DNA from: Strix aluco
Lineage: Eukaryota > Chordata > Aves > Strigiformes > Strigidae
NCBI RefSeq assembly: GCF_031877795.1
Contig: NC_133971.1
Span: 3,404,195-3,468,194 of the forward strand
Direction: 5' to 3'
DNA: 64,000 nt
Part shown: in pieces, positions 56,364 to 64,000 of the stretch
How positions within the stretch are numbered: position 1 is the stretch's first letter
How the letters are laid out: every line of letters starts with the position of its first letter
Program-made: the position numbers and the translations under genes
Notes under the pieces: generated by a model
Databases searched by the model: none
The model's input: the letters and a program-made list of their open reading frames with translations, nothing else
What the model was told of the DNA's origin: nothing

Positions 56364-59300
56364 CAACGGAAAACCCCAGGCAACTGTTACTCCTAGACAC
56401 ATAACGTAGCGTTAGATAAAGGGGAAACCACAGAACACAAAATGCATCTGGAACGCAGAGAAAACGTGTCCTGATGTGTAACTTGCCTTTATGGGCACCA
56501 CTCAGTACAGGGGTGTTTCTGTGGATCTCTGCATATGCCTGAGACAGGTGATTTTAATTCAAGGTTGGGATACAAATTTAGGTATAAAATTGCCTCTGAA
56601 GCTTTGCACTTTTTTCTATTTTGATAGGAATATGTTTTTTAATTAAAAATGAGATGAAAAAACGTAGTTTGAGCTAACACATGAGGAGTCTCACTGTATG
56701 TTTTACAGCCCTAAAATGGGCATTTGGGGATATCTAACTTTTAAACATCTTAAAGTATTTATAGAATGCATAAGACACTTGACATTTTAATATCAAGTTT
56801 ACAGTTGTCAGTTAAAACTGTATTCTCATAATTTTATCTTTCTTATAGAGTAAGGGGTTTTTTTAAGAAAACCCAATCATTCCATAATTAATTGCCACTA
56901 TGAAGGTCTTTTTTTTAAAGTGGCTTTTATAGAGGCAGTAGCTAATACTTAAGCTGGAATCTTCAAATCTTGTGCTTGTGGTCAACCCATTCTTTAGTAT
57001 TTTTCAGTATAGGCAGTAGGATGATTTGTTTTCTGTGACACTGTGCCTCAACACAGTCCAGTTGAGTCTTGCTGAAACTTCACATCCTTCCATGGTACCC
57101 TCCTGAAAACTGGCTGGACTGGACTGCGCTTCTCACCTGTGCATAGGACGAAAGAAGTGCAGATGTCTGGCACTGTGCCCTGACAGCTTCAGTAGTCTTT
57201 ATTTTATGCTAATGAATTTTTTTTCCCCTCCACTTAATCTCAGTTCAGGACCAACTGATAGAGCAGTCATGTGGGTACCAACTGTACTCATGGTCACATT
57301 GCCCATGAACCTCAAACACTAACTTTCACCTGAAATCTCCTAGAAAACTTCAAATGAGATTTAATGGCTGCTAGCAAGAAACTTAAATTGCAGTAGAATA
57401 GACCAGTTGCAGCTTCAGACTTGTTCTTTATGTAGCAGTGTATCCATCAACCACTCTGTCCTTGAATGTTTCACTTGGGGTTTCACAACCAACCTTGTTT
57501 TTTCCCCCTCTTCCCTGCCTGAAAATGCTACAAGATAAACTAAAAACCCCTGGACTCTTCCTGCAGAAAGGAGGTACTTGTGTACTTGGAATATTTTTAA
57601 ATAAAAATTGAGATGCTGCCTATAGTTTATTTGGTTATATTTGCTTTCTGGAGTGAGATTTTCTGTTACCCTGTTCAAAGAACCATTTGTTACCAAAGCC
57701 CGACATAGCTGACTTGAATAGGATTTACAAAGAGAAATGGGAAAATAACCACTGTCCTTTAAACTACTGTTACAAGCTTTCCTTTAAGTGTCTTGACTAA
57801 GTATATATGATATAAAAAACCTGATAAAGTGAATGTTTCCTGACTATTGGAGGTATTCTGGAGTGCTTTATCACCTTGAATTTTGCAAGTAAAGACTCCT
57901 GCCCCATCTATTCTTGGGGCAGATGTTCACTGGCATGCCAAGTGTAGGAGGATGAATTGGATAACTTCTAATGTATTATATTGAAATTGCAGCAGGCCAA
58001 AGCTTGAAGGGGAATGTGGTACAGTTGGATCTGTGAACTATGATCTGTGGCTCTTGAACCCTTTGATCAGAGCCATATCTGTGGAGATAGCGAGGCTACT
58101 CACAGTTTCCACACTAGAAGAGGGATTGCAAACAGACATGAACTTCATGCTTCACATAACGCTTGTTTTCAAAGATCTTTTAAATTAATAGTTCTTTGAA
58201 TATGCCAATTAAACAAGCACAAATACTGAAGTACTGTTTCTGGGTACGGGTGTAGGAAAAATTGCATTGCAAAATAATTTATGGTGGCTAAAGTGATAGA
58301 GTTTCTCTGGCTAAAACTTTAAAAGGTGACTTGCTCTAGTCCAGGCACTACAGCTTTGGCACACTAAGACAAATGTTTTCTATGTGGGACTGAAACTTGG
58401 CACATAATGTGTCTGTGTTTTGCTGCAAGCTTGTTTGCTGGTTTGCTTCTTTCCCCTTCAGTTTCTGAAACCTCAACATTTTTAATACTTTATCCTTCCA
58501 TATCTTACAAAATTGTCAACATGAAATTAGCTGTTGTGATGAGGCACCATAAGCCTGATTTACTGCACGTGCCTGAACTGGCTGGCGTTAAAGTGCCATC
58601 GGTATAGAAGTGAACTGACCTTCAGCTGTGGTTTGACTCTGTCAGGAAGGTCTGTAGATGCGGGTAGAGAGGTTGGTTGTTATCTGGTGGTTTTCACCCT
58701 GTGGTGCTTCGGCCGGATCGTTCTCTAGCGCATCTCAGGCTTTGGCTTTCATGGTGTTGGAAGGCCTGTGGCTTACTGTCACCGAGTTAAGGGCCTTTAT
58801 TTACCTTAGGATAAGCAGGTGTTAGAAAAACACAGAGGGAGAGCTGCTTTATTAGTCCATATTATGCTTTTAACCGAGAGCCTAGCATATTTTTACTATT
58901 TTATTACATAGCATATTTCATATAGCGTATTTTTAATTGAGAGAGTTAACTTTGTCAGAAGATACAGTACGTCTCTTTCCAAGATTGTAGAATTCCTAAT
59001 GCTGTTAATCTACAAGCATCAGCTGGCTTGGATTTCTGCAGGATGCAGGGATCTTTACTGTTTTTTTCCAAAGTACAACACAGCTGGCAATGCATCACTG
59101 CATGTCAGCCCTGAATAAACAGGATAACTGCTCTGTATGGAACTTAAATCTGATTTAAGTTAAAATTTGTCAAGTGAGTCTTTTAGAAACTGACTTATTT
59201 AAAAAAAAACAAACAAAACAGAGTGGTAAATCATAGATTAATTACAACACATTGTTGATCAGGAAGTTGGTTCTCAAGTGCGTATTGCACTGTTGGATCA

Positions 59301-60651
59301 TGTAAAATGTAAATGCTTTAAATCTGATACATTTTGAAGTATGTTGTCACAAACAGTCTTTGTATAACTATTTTATAAAGGCTGAAAATATAACTTCGTA
59401 AAATAATCCTGAATGAGGACACAAGCCTTCTTTTAAATACTCCTGCTCCTCTGCTTTTAGAAGAACATAAGTAATACCCGTAAAATAAATATTTCATTTT
59501 AGACTGCAGTGGAAGTGGTGCATATAATGTATTCTTAGCTCTGGATACTTTGCATGTTTTATTACAGGAGGTCACTGCTTTTATTTGTTTTGGCTCGTTT
59601 TTATGTATGATCTAAAATACAGATCCTTGGCCAATAAGAACATGGCATTGACATCTGCCATACCATCACTGGAGCCTTCATGTGTTATCCTGTGCAGGCC
59701 TTGAGGAACTTGGCACTTTCCTGCATAAAGTTCTAACAACTTGTTAATTCTGTGAAAGGAGGATTAAGAAACAGGCATGAAAAATCAAGGTAGGGATCAG
59801 TGAAGTTCTTAGGTGGTGCTCTCCCTGCACACTGAAAGCAGTGCCTTGTACGAAGTAGGGTTTGAATATATGCCTGTCCAAACCTGAAATTTGGTGAGAC
59901 CCAAAGAATGGTCTAAGTTTTATCAGCATTATGGTCTTGCAATAAATTCTAAGCAATTGGAAAATCATTTTATAAAAAAAGCTGTTACGCCTCTAACAGC
60001 ACCACCTCGTTTCAGTGCAGAAGTGCCTCAGCAGAGAGCTGTGTCACTGCAGAACTCTGCCTCTTCAGAAGCCTTGGCTTAGCTGCTATTGTTAAACTAG
60101 TCCTAGAGGGTCTATCTGGAGGTCAGAGGTGACCATAGTTCACCTTTTAGAGGTCTCAAAAATATCTGATTTCTGCCAGAGTACTATTTCTGAACAGTAC
60201 AGCACGAGGCAGTTGTCTCTCCCGTTAGCAGTATGACGAATGAAGACAGTCATCACTCCTCAAGATTTTGTGTCTGCTACAAAATGAGGTATCGAACCTA
60301 CTCAGGCAAGCCACAGCTTGTGACCAAACTGTAACTCATGCAGTAATGCTTTTCCAGTGTTAACTCCCAGCTCTGTCTCCGGCAAAAGCCACCTGTTTGC
60401 ATCCTTGTGTGAGAGGCAAGGAGCCTCGCCGTTCACCTTGCATGGGGGGGAACAGCTAGTAGAAGATAACACTTGTTATACTTGAGGCAGGCAAAGTTGA
60501 TTTTCAAGATGCTTACCTTGTTCAGAACGTCTTCTGTCTCTCTGGTGTATCACGTGCAAGAAGCAGGCACACCTGTTCAGGAAACAACTGCTGGCCTGTG
60601 TGGTGTTAAATGGATGGACAGAATACACTTCATATGCAATGCAGAAGAATG

Positions 60652-60657
60652 TTTATT
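60652..60657 (-). terminator. POLR3G: Candidate poly(A) signal AATAAA (POLR3G)
   Basis: TTTATT on the plus strand reads AATAAA on the minus strand, with a TG-containing region after it. It is the only canonical signal I found on this strand between 60650 and the POLR3G stop, giving a 3' UTR of about 1.6 kb. An ATTAAA variant at 61121-61126 is the alternative. Confidence 0.4.
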
Positions 60658-60689
60658 AAACATTATTTGTATAGCTATGAACACTTCAA

Positions 60690-60695
60690 AATAAA
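60690..60695 (+). terminator. LYSMD3: Candidate poly(A) signal AATAAA (LYSMD3, distal)
   Basis: A canonical AATAAA followed within 30 bases by GT-rich sequence (GGGTATGCTCTGAAGTGTG), the best arrangement among the plus-strand candidates. If used, the LYSMD3 3' UTR is about 4.3 kb. Nearer signals at 57600 and 59484 may serve shorter forms. Confidence 0.4.
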
Positions 60696-62261
60696 ATGGG
60701 TATGCTCTGAAGTGTGACCTGCACAGCATTTTAGTTTCTTTTCTTTTACAACTGGTATGTATTTCATCAGAACACATGAAAGCTACACCTTAAGGAATGA
60801 ATTATTTCACACAGAAGTTCATGGAATAATGCAGTGCTGTTTTCCAGTCACCAGTGAGGTACTGCTTGACAGAAAAGCAAACTTGCAAGGAAAAAGTCTG
60901 TAGTTTCCTTTGCTGATAAAAGAATTGGTTTTGTTTTAAAACTGTTCTTTCATTAGACCAAATAACAGCACTGGTTATAAGGAACAGAATGTTTTAAGCA
61001 AGTGAAAAACCCAAAAACAACAACCCTGATCAATAGTAATATAGTAACACTGACCAATGATACTTTGACCATCAAAGGAGCACAGGACACAGAATGCTCT
61101 GTCACTGTGTTCTTCAAGTATTTAATCTCAGGAAAAATTTTCTATGCTTCAGTTGTTGGTTCTTAAATAAAATTGCTGTTTCCAAACATTCTGATTTAGC
61201 TATTCTTGACATTCTTGTCTTGTTTCCCTAATTAAAACCTCATGCATCAAAATACTTCACAATCTTTCCCTACATTTTGGGGTTTTTTTGTATTGGTTTG
61301 CCGTCTGTTAAGTTTCTGCCTTGTTTTTTCTGTAGGAAAGTAAATAGATGCATTAACCATGACATAGATAGCTGTCATCTGCCATCTCACTTAACAGCTC
61401 TGTGAGGTAAGAAAGTTAGTATCCCCTTAAGAGGCAGAGAAACTGAGGTGAAAGAATGACATTCTCATCACTAATCTGTGTGCCACTGGTGAAAATCAGG
61501 ATTCCATAATTTCTCAGTCTTAACTTCTAACATATATTCTTTCTAAGTGAAACTACCCTTAATTATGACTTCTATTACTTACTTATGTTACTTATGTATA
61601 GTTAAAAAGATAACACATTGTTAAATATTACAGTCCCTTTTTACCAAAATACTAAAAGTAACAGTTAACTAGAATAATAGCTCTTCAAAATACTCTCATT
61701 ATGTTGTTTGTCCATATTACTAAGGCCATTTCAAGTCAGTTTATATTAAAGTGCTCTGTTGTCAATTATTTTCAGTCACCTGAATTCGGAAGTTACCCAA
61801 ATTCAGAAGACAGCTGCCAAATATGAGCAGCTTATGTCTGTAAAGGCCATATCTCTTTTTGCTGCAGTCATCAAGAATTTCACTATTATTTTCAACATTT
61901 GACTGCTAAAGCGTAGAACTGTGTAGTGCAAATGCTTAGGCACAATTTTGATTAAAATGCATACATTCTTTCTCTGTGCAGAGGCAATACCATGGCATAC
62001 AGCTCACTCCATCAGTAGTAATTGCAGAGAACCTTAAAAAAGGCGTATGTCTGCAAAATATTTGGCAAAAGAACAAAACAAAGGATCCCGCATCCTGTTT
62101 TACAGCCTCGTACAATTAAAAATAATTGTTCAACGTGTTTCTGGAGAGTATACTTAAAACCCACAGAGCTAAAGCATTAGTTCTGTTGATACTCAGCCTG
62201 CCTCCAGAATTCTACTTCAAGTAGTGTAAGGCTTGAGCAGTGTACCACCTAGAAACAATAG

Positions 62262-62348
62262 CTAATACGTCGCTTCATCCATATTGTCATCACTGGCAGC
62301 ATCAAAGTCATCTCCATCTTCAAAATATGAAGCAATGTAGTCATTTTC
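62262..62348 (-). CDS. POLR3G: POLR3G last coding exon
   Basis: 29 codons including TAG (62262-62264). It starts ENDYIASYFEDGDDF after the acceptor TTTTGCTTAG and ends SDDNMDEATY, the hallmark C-terminus of POLR3G. The 3' UTR continues to the left. Confidence 0.96.
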   Translation of the reverse strand, partial: ENDYIASYFEDGDDFDAASDDNMDEATY

Positions 62349-62965
62349 CTAAGCAAAAGAAAAAAAAAATCATGGTATCTGTGGAGGAGGCAATTTGTGA
62401 AAGAAACATGCTTTAAACTGCACTTGAGCACCCATGTTTTGAAACAGTAATAGGAGTTTTTTCTTTCCTTATTTGTTGGGAAAGAAAAAGGAAAACACTG
62501 TAATGAAATTCTGATATCTACAAAAGCAGAAGAGTCATCACAGTTTTAGTGATGAAAATGAGTAACTGTATGTATTGATTGTGGCAGGACACATGCTTGC
62601 AAGATCTTTTTTTCAGAGCTCTTTGGGAGTAACAAGTCTAAATCACCCACTTAAATTAAGTGCAACACAACACAGTGCAACAAAGAAAATTAATCTAATA
62701 ATGGCTCTCACTACAGCTCTCCCTCAGCACTGGAGAAGCGAGGGGTGTTTCTCTGGCTGACAGCCAACACACTACTCAATGAGTGGGATCTGACTTTGTG
62801 TAAATAAGAAAACTAACATACCTCTTCATGCTCCTCTTCATCATGTTCCTCTGATTCTTCTGCTTCTTCATCATCTTCACCTTCTTTCTCTTTTGTTTTG
62901 TCTTTCTCGTCTTCAGATTTTTCACCTTCAGATTTTTCGTCTTCATCATCCTTCCCTTCCAACTC
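62262..62965 (-). CDS. POLR3G: POLR3G, last two coding exons (C-terminal 76 residues)
   Basis: RNA polymerase III subunit RPC7 (RPC32-alpha), part of the RPC3-RPC6-RPC7 initiation subcomplex that transcribes tRNA, 5S rRNA and other small RNA genes in the nucleus. Two exons (62822-62965 and 62262-62348) join in phase 0 and encode an acidic tail, ending ENDYIASYFEDGDD and DDNMDEATY, which matches the end of human POLR3G almost residue for residue. Synteny next to LYSMD3 supports POLR3G over its paralogue POLR3GL. The N-terminal exons lie beyond the right edge. No break is seen. Confidence 0.94.
62349..62821 (-). other. POLR3G: POLR3G intron between the last two coding exons
   Basis: A 473-bp AT-rich intron with nothing else recognised. 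Confidence 0.92.
62822..62965 (-). CDS. POLR3G: POLR3G penultimate coding exon: acidic tail
   Basis: A 144-nt phase 0-0 exon of 48 codons from ELEGKDDEDEKSEGEKSEDE to HDEEEHEE; 30 of 48 residues are Asp or Glu. The repeated KSE(G/D)E unit comes from a short direct duplication in the DNA. Acceptor TTGTGACAG, donor GTATGT. In this family the acidic tail varies in length while its ends are conserved. Confidence 0.93.
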
Positions 62966-64000
62966 CTGTCACAAGGCAATCTTTTTCACAGGGTAATCCC
63001 GTGTTACCGCAACAGCACATCCTCCACCCTACCAAAACGTTATGCTGCAGTTAACAGCAAGACAACAAGCATAACAATGCTGCACAATGGTTTTTGTTGG
63101 TATTTAAAACATGATGTGAAGCACAAGAACTTCACAAGGACTTACCTGATCAAGCATAAACTGGACTAAAGAAATGTGTCTTTTGTAACAGATGATTTCC
63201 CTTTATCATCCACTGTTAGAATAATTGACAGTAATGTCATACTTGACAAAGCAATACCTCATACTGTACATAATAATGTACCTGTACCAAACAACGGATG
63301 GATTACCAGGAGAAAAAATACAAGGCTGTTTCACCTTTAAGCTTCCCATTCCCACATGGTGGGTAGCCGCCTCCAAAACTGAGGTCGCTTTCCTCCTAAG
63401 TTTCTCTTTCTGTATGTTTCTTCCCTCTCAATTTACTACATTGTTTAATTCCCAACAGCAGTAGCTCGGTGAAACAGCAATAGATTAAAAAACTCTGGCA
63501 CCAACTGCGCCTTCAAGAAGCTCTGCTAGTAGCTGCGCTGTTCACAATTTGGCTGCATCGCTACCCAGGGAAGAACAACTGGTTGTTGTGTTCAAACAGG
63601 AGCAAAGAAAATTGTTTCTCCACAGCCAGGCTCTATCCCTATCCCCTGCCTTGTGCTACCACACTGCAGAACAGTTGTCTGTCAGATTAACAAGACAAGG
63701 CTGGAAAGTGGCTACACTTGGTTATTCCATTTGTACCAAAAAAACAGAATCACAGAATTGTCTGGGTTGGAAAAGATCTTGAAGATCATCTAGTCCAACC
63801 ATCAACCCAACATTAACAGTTCCCAACGACACCAGATCCCTCAGCGTAAGGTTGACCCTACTCTTAAACCCCTCCAGGGATGGGGACTCCCCCCCTGCCC
63901 TGGGCAGCCCATTCCAATGCCCAACAACCCCTTCTGCAAAGAAATCCTTCCTAAGAGCCAGTCTGACCCTGCCCTGGCGCAGCTTGAGGCCATTCCCTCT
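62966..64000 (-). other. POLR3G: POLR3G intron, 5' end outside the window
   Basis: The preceding POLR3G exon (human ...LKKME end) was not found, so the stretch is read as intron. Its right end is a CR1 copy. A good minus-strand donor-like GTAAGT near 63141-63146 has no matching exon. Confidence 0.75.
63746..64000 (-). mobile_element. CR1 LINE 3' end, cut by the window edge
   Basis: Read on the minus strand this is the CR1 3' region: AGAGGGAATGGCCTCAAGCT at the window edge through to GTTGGACTAGATGATCTTCA and the 3' end AATTCTGTGATTCTG. At least 255 bp are present and it continues to the right. It is in the same orientation as POLR3G, within an intron. The wording differs from the copy at 15251, so they belong to different CR1 subfamilies. 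Confidence 0.95.

Larger units (their letters stand above)
56364..62261. other. Convergent 3' UTRs and spacer between LYSMD3 and POLR3G
   Basis: About 5.9 kb with no coding gene. From the left it holds the LYSMD3 3' UTR and from the right the POLR3G 3' UTR. Candidate plus-strand AATAAA signals lie at 57600-57605, 59484-59489, 60690-60695 and about 61165. Minus-strand candidates are AATAAA at 60652-60657 and ATTAAA at 61121-61126. T- and AT-rich stretches are typical of 3' UTRs. Actual ends cannot be decided without transcript data. Confidence 0.75.

Noticed and set aside
63140-63165. Possible POLR3G micro-exon before a GTAAGT donor
   Set aside because: The donor is good, but the sequence before it does not match the expected end of the preceding POLR3G exon and the nearest acceptor would give about 20 bases that break the phase 0 frame.
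1-64000. CRISPR arrays, operons, tRNA or rRNA genes
   Set aside because: None seen. The window is vertebrate nuclear sequence with spliced genes and CR1 elements.

Overview
This is a vertebrate nuclear window, almost certainly from a bird. It is AT-rich, its genes have many introns, and it carries two CR1 non-LTR retrotransposon 3' ends of the avian type. The gene order ADGRV1 (minus strand), LYSMD3 (plus), POLR3G (minus) is the human 5q14.3 block inverted. In chicken the matching region is on the Z chromosome, so Z linkage is likely but is inferred from synteny only.

Layout. From 1 to 38861 the window holds the 5' part of ADGRV1 on the minus strand. I placed eleven coding exons with matching GT/AG sites and continuous phase: 38840-38861, 26894-27078, 24940-25089, 23731-23826, 22534-22638, 21036-21146, 17374-17939, 15837-16107, 14144-14473, 10634-10810 and 9374-9597. 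Together they encode about the first 746 residues: signal peptide, five Calx-beta repeats and most of a sixth. The rest of this very large receptor lies beyond the left edge. The first 9.4 kb is intron 11. It contains a probable solo LTR fossil, a GC-rich block of unknown origin and simple repeats. A CR1 copy ends 30 bp from the exon 8 donor.

From about 38.9 to 53.3 kb is the interval between the divergently transcribed ADGRV1 and LYSMD3. I found no gene there, one candidate LTR fossil, a 21-bp tandem duplication and unremarkable AT-rich sequence. From 52.85 to 53.9 kb is a strong CpG island with the LYSMD3 promoter and first two exons. LYSMD3 encodes a complete 290-residue protein with a LysM domain and one membrane segment, and its 5' leader holds an overlapping upstream ORF. 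LYSMD3 and POLR3G converge tail to tail between 56.4 and 62.3 kb. The window shows the last two POLR3G coding exons (acidic C-terminal tail of an RNA polymerase III subunit) and ends inside a CR1 copy in a POLR3G intron.

The three genes share no pathway: hair-cell and photoreceptor adhesion, a LysM membrane protein, and Pol III transcription. I found no previously undescribed system. The most useful observations are the remote 22-nt first coding exon of ADGRV1, the LYSMD3 overlapping uORF, the CR1 next to an exon donor, a cruciform-capable telomere-like hairpin in ADGRV1 intron 3, and possible overlap of the two convergent 3' ends.
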